Below, piece by piece: positions 24,602 through 33,096 of a stretch of DNA of 64,000 nt. The stretch covers positions 62,001 through 126,000 of the forward strand of contig NZ_DALZFB010000008.1 of the NCBI RefSeq assembly GCF_031979925.1, read 5' to 3'. The stretch is from Pseudescherichia sp031979925. GTDB lineage: Bacteria > Pseudomonadota > Gammaproteobacteria > Enterobacterales > Enterobacteriaceae. Numbering within the stretch: the first letter of the stretch is position 1; every line of letters begins with the position of its first letter. The notes under the pieces are model-generated. The model was given only the letters and a program-made list of their open reading frames with translations. It searched no databases and was not told where the DNA came from. Position numbers and translations under genes: made by a program.

Positions 24602-24823
24602 TTAGGCGTCAGACCTGACGAACTCGACGCGCTTTTTAGAGATCAGCCCGTGGCCATGCTGGCAGAAGTAGTCCACGGCACCGCAGGCCTTGAGCACCTC
24701 TAATGGCTTGTGGCAATCGGGGCAATGGGCTTCTAACGCCACATCCAGATTACAGTTTTCGCAATGTGCATGGGTGCCAACAAGTTCCATCGGCTTATCG
24801 CAGTTCGGACAGGTGAGTTGCAT
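24602..24823 (-). CDS. yfgJ: YfgJ zinc-ribbon protein (DUF1407)
   Basis: 73 residues from ATG 24823, preceded by TGGAGG. Two zinc ribbons: CPNC...CENC and CPDC..., then the conserved KACGAVDYFCQHGHGLISKK shared with E. coli YfgJ (71 residues). Function unknown. In E. coli it lies between xseA and der; here accessory genes have been inserted on both sides. Confidence 0.93.
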   Translation of the reverse strand: MQLTCPNCDKPMELVGTHAHCENCNLDVALEAHCPDCHKPLEVLKACGAVDYFCQHGHGLISKKRVEFVRSDA

Positions 24824-24916
24824 AATGCCTCCAGGTATAGAGCAGTTAGCTCGGCGTTGGGGTTTAAGACTATGTCCCGTATAGGATATCACTTTCTACA
24901 ACCCGTGATTCTGTAA

Positions 24917-25315
24917 TCAGTAAGATGCAGCATCAAGATGGATCCTAACGCTGTAGCCTACATTCCTGAAGGAATAGACATTTCCGCGAACGCGTAAATA
25001 GATCTGCCCATCTTTCACTTCTGCGTTAGCCTTATAGTCGTCAGTGATCATAATAGGCTCCGCGTCTTTTACATGCGCCATGAAATCATCAGGACTCTTC
25101 CTGGCATCATAGAGATAGTAACGGTATGTATCCTTTGAAAGTGAACTGGACGCCGCCTGGGTGATATACAGGGTCAGCCCATCGTTTACATTCATATTAC
25201 CTTTCAGCTGTTCATATACGGTAAACAGGTCACGAAATTGATACGCCCAGACCCCAAAGATAAGCAAAACAAAGATAGTCCCTGTACGCCAGTTAAAACC
25301 CGCACCTTCTCGCAT
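24917..25315 (-). CDS. Putative immunity protein for the Ntox44 toxin
   Basis: 132 residues from ATG 25315, with AGGGA six bases upstream, overlapping the end of the toxin gene by 23 nt. One N-terminal membrane segment (TGTIFVLLIFGVWAYQF) is followed by a soluble, probably periplasmic, domain rich in beta-strand pattern. Position directly after a toxin gene and translational coupling suggest it is the cognate immunity protein; a membrane-anchored periplasmic form would imply a toxin acting in the periplasm. No family recognised. Confidence 0.6.
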   Translation of the reverse strand: MREGAGFNWRTGTIFVLLIFGVWAYQFRDLFTVYEQLKGNMNVNDGLTLYITQAASSSLSKDTYRYYLYDARKSPDDFMAHVKDAEPIMITDDYKANAEVKDGQIYLRVRGNVYSFRNVGYSVRIHLDAASY

Positions 25316-25697
25316 AGTCGATCCCTGCTCGTATCCACGTTTGATCAACCGGATCATCACCATATGAGTCAACACTGTGGTATTTCGCAAATTCTACCGG
25401 GTCGCTTGTTCCCGCGACTATCTGCGCAGCGCCAGCCCCACGCAATAACACCCCGTCAGGGATACCTGCTGCCGCGCCGATAGCACCATAATGAAAGTTG
25501 CCAAAGTTAGCGTATTTTCTGTTGCCTTGCTTGTAATCCCATGGACCATGATTACGAACCATCATAAAAAACCATGTATAGGTCATCAGGTTAGCTCCAC
25601 CATGGAACCGCGCAATCATCATATGACTTATAACGTCCACTCCGGGTGGCGAAAACGAAGATATATCATAAGGCGGTATGTAAGTTGGGATACGCAT
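25293..25697 (-). CDS. Type-44 polymorphic toxin domain protein (Ntox44), T6SS effector
   Basis: 134 residues beginning two bases after the hcp stop codon. The core VRNHGPWDYKQ, FGNFHYGAIGAAAGIP, LLRGAGAAQ and YGDDPVDQTWIRAGIDYA is the 'bacterial toxin 44' domain, usually found at the C-terminus of polymorphic toxins and T6SS effectors. No signal peptide is present, as expected for Hcp-delivered cargo. The domain seems complete. Its molecular target is not known to me. The genes hcp, toxin and immunity form one minus-strand operon. Confidence 0.8.
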   Translation of the reverse strand: MRIPTYIPPYDISSFSPPGVDVISHMMIARFHGGANLMTYTWFFMMVRNHGPWDYKQGNRKYANFGNFHYGAIGAAAGIPDGVLLRGAGAAQIVAGTSDPVEFAKYHSVDSYGDDPVDQTWIRAGIDYARRCGF

Positions 25698-25699
25698 AA

Positions 25700-26182
25700 T
25701 TAACGCTCAGCCCAACTGTCTGCGAATTGCAAATTGCCGTCGCAGTATTTCCAGATAATCTTATCGTAGCGTAGCTCCACCAACTCAAGATGGTTGTGCT
25801 TCTCTTTGGATGGATCTTTGATGTCATGCATCAGCGGAGACACGGAGACAACCTTCACATTATGCAACGTTATGTTGTAATACTCCGCTTCCTGCCCAGC
25901 ATAGTTGATTGCGTAGAACTTGAACTCTGCAGATTTTAGCGTTTGTCCAGTCGCCACAGCTTTCATCAGATATAGGGAAGATGAATCTATCTCTTTTTGA
26001 AATAATACCGGGGCATGCTGGCGGGTACCTGTCACTTTTCCGGTAAAAGCATCGGTAGGCAAACGCAAATTATGAGTAAAGCCAGTTACTTCAATACTGC
26101 CTTCCCGATCCCTTACGTCAGCAGACCCTTTGATATCTGCACCACCATCGTCTTTAAGCCATAAATAAATTGGAATAGCCAT
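25700..26182 (-). CDS. hcp: Orphan Hcp, type VI secretion tube protein
   Basis: 160 residues from ATG 26182 (MAIPIYLWLKDDGGADIKGS). It shows VTGFTHNLRLPTD, GTRQHAPV, FQKEIDSSSLYLMKAV and GQTLKSAEFKFYAINYAG, all typical of enterobacterial Hcp, then SVSPLMHDIKDPSKEKHNHL, where the family often carries an extension leading to a C-terminal toxin. Here the toxin is a separate gene starting right after the stop. No other T6SS gene is in the window, so it must be used by a system encoded elsewhere. Upstream in-frame starts are less likely. Confidence 0.88.
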   Translation of the reverse strand: MAIPIYLWLKDDGGADIKGSADVRDREGSIEVTGFTHNLRLPTDAFTGKVTGTRQHAPVLFQKEIDSSSLYLMKAVATGQTLKSAEFKFYAINYAGQEAEYYNITLHNVKVVSVSPLMHDIKDPSKEKHNHLELVELRYDKIIWKYCDGNLQFADSWAER

Positions 26183-26322
26183 ATATAAAATATCCATATA
26201 TTTTAAAAGGGAATCTGAAATCACATACTATATATAAGGATATTTCAAATGATGATGAGTGTGTTACTGGTTGTTAATTGTCCAAAAATGGAGTTGTGCT
26301 TCATTTTGAATTTTACGGATAC

Positions 26323-26347
26323 GAAAAAGCCCGCAAGAAAGCGGGCT
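26323..26347 (-). terminator. Terminator of the POT transporter gene
   Basis: Minus-strand AGCCCGC-TTTCTT-GCGGGCT followed by T5, 66 nt after the stop codon. Confidence 0.88.
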
Positions 26348-26412
26348 GAATGGTTGTGATATGCGATAGGACGTTACCGGAGCATAGCGCCTGCCCCGGT
26401 AACGTTGAGGTG

Positions 26413-27957
26413 TTATCCGGCGTTAGCGGCCGGTTTAGCCTGCGCATTTTCCAGCATGCGACGGACCGGAATAATCAGGACGATCAGCACTGCGGCGCAG
26501 ATCAGGAGGGCTACGGAACAACGGGCGAAGAGATCCGGCAGCATATCAAGCTGGTCGGCCTTCACGTGACCGCCAATCAGGCCTGCCGCCAGGTTACCCA
26601 GCGCGCTTGCGCAGAACCACAGCCCCATCATCTGACCGCGCATTCTTTCCGGTGCCAGCAGGGTCATGGTCGCCAGACCAATCGGGCTGAGGCACAGCTC
26701 GCCGAGCGTCAGCATCAGTATGCTGCCCACCAGCCAGAACGGAGAGACGCCTGCCCCGCCGCTATTCAGCACGTTCTGTGCCGCCAGCATCATCAGGCCA
26801 AAGCCTGCCGCCGCAAAGAGAATACCGATCACGAACTTGGTAATGCTGCTCGGGCGAATGTTCATGCTCGCCAGCTTCGGCCACGCCCAGCTGAATACCG
26901 GGGCCAGCAGAATGATGAACAGGGCGTTGATCGACTGGAACCACACGGCAGGGATTTCGAAATCACCGATCATGCGATTCGTATAGTCATTGGCGAACAG
27001 GTTGAACGAGGTCGGCTTCTGCTCAAACGCAGACCAGAAGAACGCTGCGGAGACCAGCAGGATAAAGCAGACCAGCAGTCGAGCGCGCTCTTTGCGGTTC
27101 AGGCCAGCAAAGACAAACAGGTAGATGAAGTAGAGCGCTACGGATGCCGCAATCACGTAGACCAGCATGCTGGCGACCGCGACCGGGTTGATGACAATCA
27201 CACCCTGGGCGATCAGCGTCACGACCACCGCCACCCCAACCGCCAATGCTAGCAGCCACATGCCCACGCCCTTTCTCTTCACTACCGGGCTGTTCCACGT
27301 GGAGTCCAGACCCACTTCGCTGTCGTAGCGTTTCATGGCTGGAACGGCAAACACGCGGAAGATAATCAACGCCACCAGCATCCCGATGCCGCCGATACCG
27401 AAGCCCCAGTGCCAGCCGTGGCTTTTAATCAGCCAACCGGAGATCAATGGCGCAATGAAGGAGCCCATGTTGATGCCCATGTAGAACAGCGAGAAACCGC
27501 CGTCGCGACGCGCATCGCCCTTTTTATACAGGGTGCCGACCATGACCGAGATACAGGTCTTGAACAGACCGGAGCCGAGCACGATGAACATCAGGCCGAT
27601 AAAGAACAGGTTGTCGCCCATAAAGGCGGAGAGCGCAATCGACAGGTGGCCGAGTGCGATCAGGATTGAACCATACCAGACCGCGCGCTGCTGGCCGAGC
27701 CAGTTATCCGCCAGCCAGCCACCCGGCAGCGCGGCAAGATACATAGTACCGGCAAAGATACCGACAATGGCGGAGGCGTTCTCACGTGCCAGCCCCATTC
27801 CACCGTCATACACCGTGGCAGCCATAAACAGGATCAGCAGCGGCCGGATGCCGTAGAACGAGAAACGCTCCCACATCTCGGTGAAGAACAGCGAGCCGAG
27901 CGGATAAGGATGGCCGAAGAACGTTCGGCTCTCTTGGTGATTAACAGAGGATTGCAT
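26413..27957 (-). CDS. POT-family oligopeptide:H+ symporter
   Basis: 514 residues with 12-14 hydrophobic segments. POT/PTR2 signatures: FFTEMWERFSFYGIRPLLI near the start (the E-x-x-E-R-type motif) and FSLFYMGINMGSFIAPLISG; SAFFWSAFEQKPTSFNLFA is the segment-7 motif. It imports di- and tripeptides with protons across the inner membrane. It is not one of the genes present at this place in E. coli K-12, and is more like Dtp-type paralogues common in Enterobacter and Klebsiella. Own promoter region upstream and own terminator downstream. Confidence 0.92.
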   Translation of the reverse strand: MQSSVNHQESRTFFGHPYPLGSLFFTEMWERFSFYGIRPLLILFMAATVYDGGMGLARENASAIVGIFAGTMYLAALPGGWLADNWLGQQRAVWYGSILIALGHLSIALSAFMGDNLFFIGLMFIVLGSGLFKTCISVMVGTLYKKGDARRDGGFSLFYMGINMGSFIAPLISGWLIKSHGWHWGFGIGGIGMLVALIIFRVFAVPAMKRYDSEVGLDSTWNSPVVKRKGVGMWLLALAVGVAVVVTLIAQGVIVINPVAVASMLVYVIAASVALYFIYLFVFAGLNRKERARLLVCFILLVSAAFFWSAFEQKPTSFNLFANDYTNRMIGDFEIPAVWFQSINALFIILLAPVFSWAWPKLASMNIRPSSITKFVIGILFAAAGFGLMMLAAQNVLNSGGAGVSPFWLVGSILMLTLGELCLSPIGLATMTLLAPERMRGQMMGLWFCASALGNLAAGLIGGHVKADQLDMLPDLFARCSVALLICAAVLIVLIIPVRRMLENAQAKPAANAG

Positions 27958-28205
27958 ATTTCTCCCGAAAGGTATGTCGTTGTGCAGGCAAACGCCGCGA
28001 TATACGCCGATCAGTTATGTATCTGACCGATTTTTCTACATGCGGCGAAGGGTTTGTTAACTATTTGATAATCTGGCGCTAGTTTTGTCTAGTACCCAGA
28101 CCGGGACTTTAAGATGAAAACTCGACGTTTGTCTACTTTCTTAGATTTTAAGTTGGGCAGGAACGAATAGTGTTTGACACAGCGCAGGAAAATTTACGCT
28201 TTCAA
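27958..28205. promoter_or_regulatory. Upstream region of the POT transporter gene
   Basis: AT-richer intergenic DNA between the transporter start and the der terminator. No specific operator is recognised. Confidence 0.4.
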
Positions 28206-28210
28206 CAGAC

Positions 28211-28237
28211 AAAAAAACCCGCGACGGGCGCGGGTTT
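28211..28237 (-). terminator. Terminator of der
   Basis: AAACCCGCG and CGCGGGTTT around a 5-base loop, with a T-run on the minus strand. Confidence 0.9.
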
Positions 28238-28255
28238 TATCGAGATCGGCAGGGG

Positions 28256-29740
28256 TTATTTGCCTTTCTTAATATGCTTGATTAAACGCTTACGCTTACG
28301 CATCTGGTTCGGGGTCAGGGTGTTGCGCTTGTTAGCGAACGGGTTATCCCCCTCTTTGAACTGGATGCGGATCGGCGTACCCATGACGTCCAGCGATTTG
28401 CGGAAGTAGTTCATCAGGTAGCGCTTGTAGGAATCCGGCAGGTCTTTCACCTGGTTGCCGTGGATCACCACGATTGGCGGGTTGTAACCACCGGCGTGAG
28501 CATATTTCAGCTTCACACGGCGACCGCGTACCAGCGGCGGCTGGTGATCTTCCGCAGCCATGTTCATGATGCGGGTCAACATCGCGGTGCTCTGGCGGCG
28601 GGTCGAACTGTCGTAAGCTTCACGCACGGACTCAAACAGGTTACCGACGCCGCTGCCGTGCAGGGCAGAGATAAAGTGCACGCGCGCAAAGTCGATGAAA
28701 CCCAGACGGAAGTCGAGGGTCTCTTTCACCTGCTCTCTCACTTCATTGCTCAGACCGTCCCACTTGTTGACAACGATGACCAGCGAGCGGCCACTGTTGA
28801 GGATAAAGCCCAGCAGGGAGAGATCCTGATCGGAGATGCCTTCCCGGGCGTCGATCACCAGCATCACCACGTTGGCGTCTTCAATCGCCTGCAGGGTTTT
28901 GATTACCGAGAACTTCTCTACGGTATCGGTGATCTTGCCGCGCTTACGCACGCCTGCGGTATCAATCAGCACGTATTCGCGCTCGTCGCGCTGCATCGGG
29001 ATGTAGATGCTGTCACGGGTGGTGCCCGGCATGTCGTACACCACCACGCGATCTTCACCAAGAATGCGGTTGGTCAGGGTAGATTTACCGACGTTAGGAC
29101 GACCAACGATAGCCAGCTTGATCGGCAGATCCAGCGGGTTGAAGTCATCTTCCGGCTCTTCAACCTCTTCACCGTTCTGCTCGGCTTCAAACTGCGCCCA
29201 GTAGGCCTCGTCTTCATCTACCTCTTCCTCTTCACGCGGATCGATTTCCTGCATCCACGGTACCAGCACGTGCTCCAGCAGGCTGGTCACGCCGCGCCCG
29301 TGAGAGGCGGCAATCGGGTGGATCTCGCCCAGACCAAGAGAGTAGAAATCAAGGACAGCCTGATCGGGATCGAGACCGTCGGTCTTGTTGGCGACCAGGA
29401 AGGTCGGTTTTTCACGCGAGCGCAGGTGCTTGGCAATGGCCTCATCGGCAGGCATCAGGCCTGCGCGGGCATCTACCATAAACAGCACCACGTCCGCCTC
29501 TTCAATCGCCAGCAGAGACTGCTCGGCCATACGGGTTTCAACGCCGTCTTCCGTACCGTCAATACCGCCGGTATCGATACAGATAAACTCGCGGCCCTCG
29601 ACCTCGGCCCGACCGTACTTACGGTCGCGCGTCAGCCCCGGGAAGTCCGCTACCAGCGCATCACGAGTACGCGTTAAGCGGTTAAAAAGGGTGGATTTGC
29701 CAACGTTCGGGCGTCCGACAAGCGCGACCACAGGAATCAT
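28256..29740 (-). CDS. der: Ribosome-assembly GTPase Der (EngA)
   Basis: 494 residues from ATG 29740, with GAGG eight bases upstream (E. coli 490). Two consecutive GTPase domains, both with intact P-loops (GRPNVGKST twice), DTGG/DTAG switch motifs and NKTD/NKWD, joined by an acidic linker and followed by a KH-like C-terminal domain with a basic tail (KRKRLIKHIKKGK). It is essential for 50S subunit maturation. Gene order with bamB-yfgM-hisS upstream is conserved. Confidence 0.98.
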   Translation of the reverse strand: MIPVVALVGRPNVGKSTLFNRLTRTRDALVADFPGLTRDRKYGRAEVEGREFICIDTGGIDGTEDGVETRMAEQSLLAIEEADVVLFMVDARAGLMPADEAIAKHLRSREKPTFLVANKTDGLDPDQAVLDFYSLGLGEIHPIAASHGRGVTSLLEHVLVPWMQEIDPREEEEVDEDEAYWAQFEAEQNGEEVEEPEDDFNPLDLPIKLAIVGRPNVGKSTLTNRILGEDRVVVYDMPGTTRDSIYIPMQRDEREYVLIDTAGVRKRGKITDTVEKFSVIKTLQAIEDANVVMLVIDAREGISDQDLSLLGFILNSGRSLVIVVNKWDGLSNEVREQVKETLDFRLGFIDFARVHFISALHGSGVGNLFESVREAYDSSTRRQSTAMLTRIMNMAAEDHQPPLVRGRRVKLKYAHAGGYNPPIVVIHGNQVKDLPDSYKRYLMNYFRKSLDVMGTPIRIQFKEGDNPFANKRNTLTPNQMRKRKRLIKHIKKGK

Positions 29741-29821
29741 GTTTAAAGCCTCATTCAAAAAATCATTGTCAACGTCGCCAATTCGCGCCGCTGGTAAATC
29801 AGTAAAAATTAAAAACAGTAA

Positions 29822-29846
29822 AACGGCCCCTGAAACAGGAGCCGTT
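29822..29846 (-). terminator. Terminator between bamB and der
   Basis: AACGGCCCCTG and CAGGAGCCGTT with a 3-base loop, and T5 on the minus strand just after the bamB stop. Confidence 0.85.
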
Positions 29847-29870
29847 TTTCAACGCCAACGACCGCCGTAA

Positions 29871-31049
29871 TTAACGCGTAATCGCGTAGAGCGTACCGTC
29901 TTTCGCCTGGATCAGCAGTTTGCCATCGGCGACAACCGGCTCGGTCAGCAGACCGGAGCTGTCAACTTTCTGCTGTGCCACAAAACGTCCGTCTTCTGGA
30001 TTGATCCAGTGCATGTAGCCTTCGCTATCACCCACTACGATGGATCCATTATACAACGCCGGAGAGGTCAGGTTACGGTGCAGCAGATCGCTTTGTGTCC
30101 AGAGCGTGACGCCGCCGTCAGTCGTCAGGGCCAATACGCGATCGTTCTGGTCAACCAGGTAGATGCGGTTGCCATCAACGATGAAATCATTCACCGAACC
30201 CAGCTCGCGTTTCCACATAATCTGGCCGCTGCGCAGATCCAGCGCGGTCAGGTTACCGTTGTAGGCCAGCGTATAGACCACGCCGTTCACCACTACCGGA
30301 GTAGTATCAACGTCGCTCAGACGGTCGATCTCCGTTGCGCCAGTAGCCTGGGAGATACGCTGCTGCCAGATCATCTGGCCCTCTTTCAGCATAACCGCGC
30401 TGACACGACCGTTATCGCCGCCGACAATCGCCGCACCAAAGGCCGGCGCCGGGGCGGACTCACCGCGCAGCGACAGGGCTGGCATATCGAGGTTGACGGT
30501 CCACTTCACTGCGCCATCGCTCTCGTTCAGCGCCTGCAGCTGGCCGTTGCTGGTATGGACAAGCACCAGGCCATCGCTCACGACCGGACGGGAGAGCACC
30601 TCTCCGGCGGCGGTAGTCTGCCAGGCTTTTGAGCCATCATTAGTATTCAGGGCATAGACCTGCGCCTTTTCACTACCAACGTAGACGTGGCCGCCCGCTA
30701 CCGTCAGGCCGCCAGAGAGCAGCGCCGGACGCGTTGAGAACCAGCCGCTCTTCTCGGCCAGATTAATAGACCACACCTCTTTACCATCATCTGCATTGAT
30801 GGCTTTCACCACCCCGTGACGATCGGCAGCGTAAACCACGCTGTCAGCAAACGCCGGATGCAGGTTAGAGTAGAAATCGCCAATGCCGTTGCCGACAGAG
30901 GTGCTCCACGCGGTAGACGGGTCAAACTGATTTTCAACCGTCGGCAGCGGAGACATTTTGACAACGTCTTCTTCGCCATTAAACAGAGAACAGCCACTCA
31001 GCAAGGTGACCGAAAGCAGCCCTGGCAGAAGTAATTTACGCAATTGCAT
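29871..31049 (-). CDS. bamB: BamB, outer-membrane assembly lipoprotein
   Basis: 392 residues, the E. coli length. Lipoprotein signal with lipobox LLSGC near residue 20, then an eight-bladed PQQ-type beta-propeller with repeated AxDG(K/S)xxW motifs (NADDGKEVWS, NTNDGSKAWQ, DLRSGQIMWK). It is a component of the BAM complex that binds BamA at the inner leaflet of the outer membrane. It follows yfgM by 10 nt in the hisS-yfgM-bamB cluster. Confidence 0.97.
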   Translation of the reverse strand: MQLRKLLLPGLLSVTLLSGCSLFNGEEDVVKMSPLPTVENQFDPSTAWSTSVGNGIGDFYSNLHPAFADSVVYAADRHGVVKAINADDGKEVWSINLAEKSGWFSTRPALLSGGLTVAGGHVYVGSEKAQVYALNTNDGSKAWQTTAAGEVLSRPVVSDGLVLVHTSNGQLQALNESDGAVKWTVNLDMPALSLRGESAPAPAFGAAIVGGDNGRVSAVMLKEGQMIWQQRISQATGATEIDRLSDVDTTPVVVNGVVYTLAYNGNLTALDLRSGQIMWKRELGSVNDFIVDGNRIYLVDQNDRVLALTTDGGVTLWTQSDLLHRNLTSPALYNGSIVVGDSEGYMHWINPEDGRFVAQQKVDSSGLLTEPVVADGKLLIQAKDGTLYAITR

Positions 31050-31059
31050 CGGGTCCCTC

Positions 31060-31680
31060 TCAGATGGACAAATTATTGATTTTCATCTGCAACATTTCAC
31101 TCAGCGCTGGCGAAGCGTCGCTTTTCGCGCCCGTTTCCCAGGCGCTGCGCGCACCTTGTTTATCGCCCTTGCTGAGCAGGGCTTCGCCGCGCAGATCGGC
31201 TACGATGGCCGTCCAGCCTTCACCCTTGATGGACTCCAGGGTTTTCAGCGCTGCATCGGCCTGCTTCAGCTGTACCTGAACACGCGCCAGGCGCAGGTTG
31301 ATCACCGCTTTCAGATTCTCATCGCTGGCGGCGGCCAGTCCCTGCTGCAGCTGCGCTGCGGCTTTATCCAGCTGGTTGCTCTCTACAAACTGCTGGGCCA
31401 GCTCAAGGGAGGCAAAGGCACCATAGGTGTTTTTGGTATCAGCAGCAAACTTCTCTGCGGCTGCCAGCGTCTCTGGCTTATCTGCCCGCAGCGCCGAGAC
31501 GGCATTTTCATAGGCATATGATGATTCACGCACGGAATCATCCTGATGGCTCGCCCAGTAGCGCCAGCCTACCAGTGCCCCAACGCCTAAAATAACCCCA
31601 ACGGCCAGCGCTTTGCCATTCTCGGCAAAGAAGCGTTTAATCGCATCAACCTGGTCGTGCTCGTTCTCGTAGATTTCCAC
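31060..31680 (-). CDS. yfgM: YfgM, inner-membrane TPR protein associated with SecYEG/PpiD
   Basis: 206 residues: short cytosolic N-terminus (MEIYENEHDQVDAIKRFF), one membrane segment (ALAVGVILGVGALVGWRYW), then a periplasmic TPR-like helical domain with alanine-rich repeats. Family proteins form part of a periplasmic chaperone network at the translocon and influence RcsB stability. It lies 36 nt after hisS in the same direction. Confidence 0.95.
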   Translation of the reverse strand: MEIYENEHDQVDAIKRFFAENGKALAVGVILGVGALVGWRYWASHQDDSVRESSYAYENAVSALRADKPETLAAAEKFAADTKNTYGAFASLELAQQFVESNQLDKAAAQLQQGLAAASDENLKAVINLRLARVQVQLKQADAALKTLESIKGEGWTAIVADLRGEALLSKGDKQGARSAWETGAKSDASPALSEMLQMKINNLSI

Positions 31681-31716
31681 GCAGTCCTTCTCCTAAACGA
31701 TAATTCCCCGGGGAGA

Positions 31717-32991
31717 TTAACCCAGTAGTGTGCGCAAATGCGCGGCAACGCTATCCTGCGCTACGGTCGTCTGCTCACCAGAGCGTAAATCTTTCACTAC
31801 CACGTTGCCGTCAGCCACTTCTGACTCACCCAGCACCAGTGCGACGCGAGCGCCCCACTTGTCGGCACGGGCAAACTGTTTCTTGAAGTTGCCGCCGCCG
31901 TGGTTGGTCATCAATTTTACCTCTGGCACTGCATCGCGGACTCGCTCAGCCAGCTGCAGCGCAGCGGCCTGCGTGTCCGTACCCGACGCGACCAGGTATA
32001 TATCGACAACGGGATCGGCATTAAATTCCGGATTAACTGCCTGAACTAACAAAACAAGTCGCTCGAGGCCCATCGCAAAGCCAACCGCTGGCGTCGCGCG
32101 TCCGCCGAGCTGCTCAACCAGGCCGTCGTAGCGGCCGCCTGCGCAGACCGTGCCCTGCGAGCCGAGGCTGGTGGTCACCCACTCAAAGACGGTGCGGTTG
32201 TAGTAGTCGAGACCGCGCACCAGGCGCTGGTTTACGGTATAGGCGATGCCTGCCGCTTCCAGCAGTTTGCACAGGCCGGTGAAGTGCTCGCGAGAGTCGT
32301 CGTCCAGGTAGTCGCCCAGCGCCGGAGCGTCATTTAACAGCTGCTGCACGTCCGGATTTTTTGAGTCCAGCACGCGCAGCGGGTTGCTGTACATGCGGCG
32401 CTTGCAGTCTTCGTCGAGCTTATCTTTATGCTGCTCAAGGAACGCAACCAGCGCATCGCGATAGTTAGCACGCGCCTCCAGCGAGCCGATGGAGTTCAGC
32501 TCCAGGCTGACGTGATCGGCGATACCCAGCGCACGCCACCAGCGGGCGGTGAGCAGAATCAGCTCGGCGTCGATGTCCGGGCCCTGCAGGCCAAAGACTT
32601 CACAGCCCAGCTGATGGAACTGGCGGTAGCGCCCTTTCTGCGGACGCTCGTAGCGGAACATCGGCCCGACGTACCACAGACGCTGCTCCTGATTGTACAG
32701 GAGACCATGTTCGATGCCGGCGCGTACGCAGCCCGCCGTACCTTCCGGACGCAGCGTCAGGCTATCGCCATTGCGGTCGTCAAAGGTATACATCTCTTTT
32801 TCAACCACGTCGGTCACTTCACCGATGGCGCGTTTGAATAACGGGGTCTGCTCTACAATCGGCAAGCGGATTTCACTGTAACCGTAGCTGCCGAGCACGT
32901 TCTTTAGTGTGCCTTCAATGCGCTGCCAGATGGCGGTGTCGCCTGGCAGGTAATCGTTCATGCCGCGAATGGCTTGAATATTCTTTGCCAC
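31717..32991 (-). CDS. hisS: Histidyl-tRNA synthetase
   Basis: 424 residues (E. coli 424). Class-II core with motif 2 around FRYERPQKGRYRQFHQ, the histidine-specific LVRGLDYYNRTVFEW and motif 3 (GFAMGLERL), then the anticodon-binding domain. It charges tRNA-His. First gene of hisS-yfgM-bamB. Confidence 0.98.
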   Translation of the reverse strand: MAKNIQAIRGMNDYLPGDTAIWQRIEGTLKNVLGSYGYSEIRLPIVEQTPLFKRAIGEVTDVVEKEMYTFDDRNGDSLTLRPEGTAGCVRAGIEHGLLYNQEQRLWYVGPMFRYERPQKGRYRQFHQLGCEVFGLQGPDIDAELILLTARWWRALGIADHVSLELNSIGSLEARANYRDALVAFLEQHKDKLDEDCKRRMYSNPLRVLDSKNPDVQQLLNDAPALGDYLDDDSREHFTGLCKLLEAAGIAYTVNQRLVRGLDYYNRTVFEWVTTSLGSQGTVCAGGRYDGLVEQLGGRATPAVGFAMGLERLVLLVQAVNPEFNADPVVDIYLVASGTDTQAAALQLAERVRDAVPEVKLMTNHGGGNFKKQFARADKWGARVALVLGESEVADGNVVVKDLRSGEQTTVAQDSVAAHLRTLLG

Positions 32992-33009
32992 GTTTATTCT
33001 CTTTATAAA

Positions 33010-33060
33010 TATAAAAATGAACCCTCAGGGCAAACCCGAACGTGCGGGCCCTGCGGGTTC
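33010..33060 (-). terminator. Terminator of ispG
   Basis: GAACCCTCAGGGC pairs with GCCCTGCGGGTTC (33019-33060, with one mismatch), with an AT-rich, T-bearing run following on the minus strand. Confidence 0.7.
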
Positions 33061-33096
33061 AATCATACACGGGAAGCCAGCCGCTTCCCAGCTACG

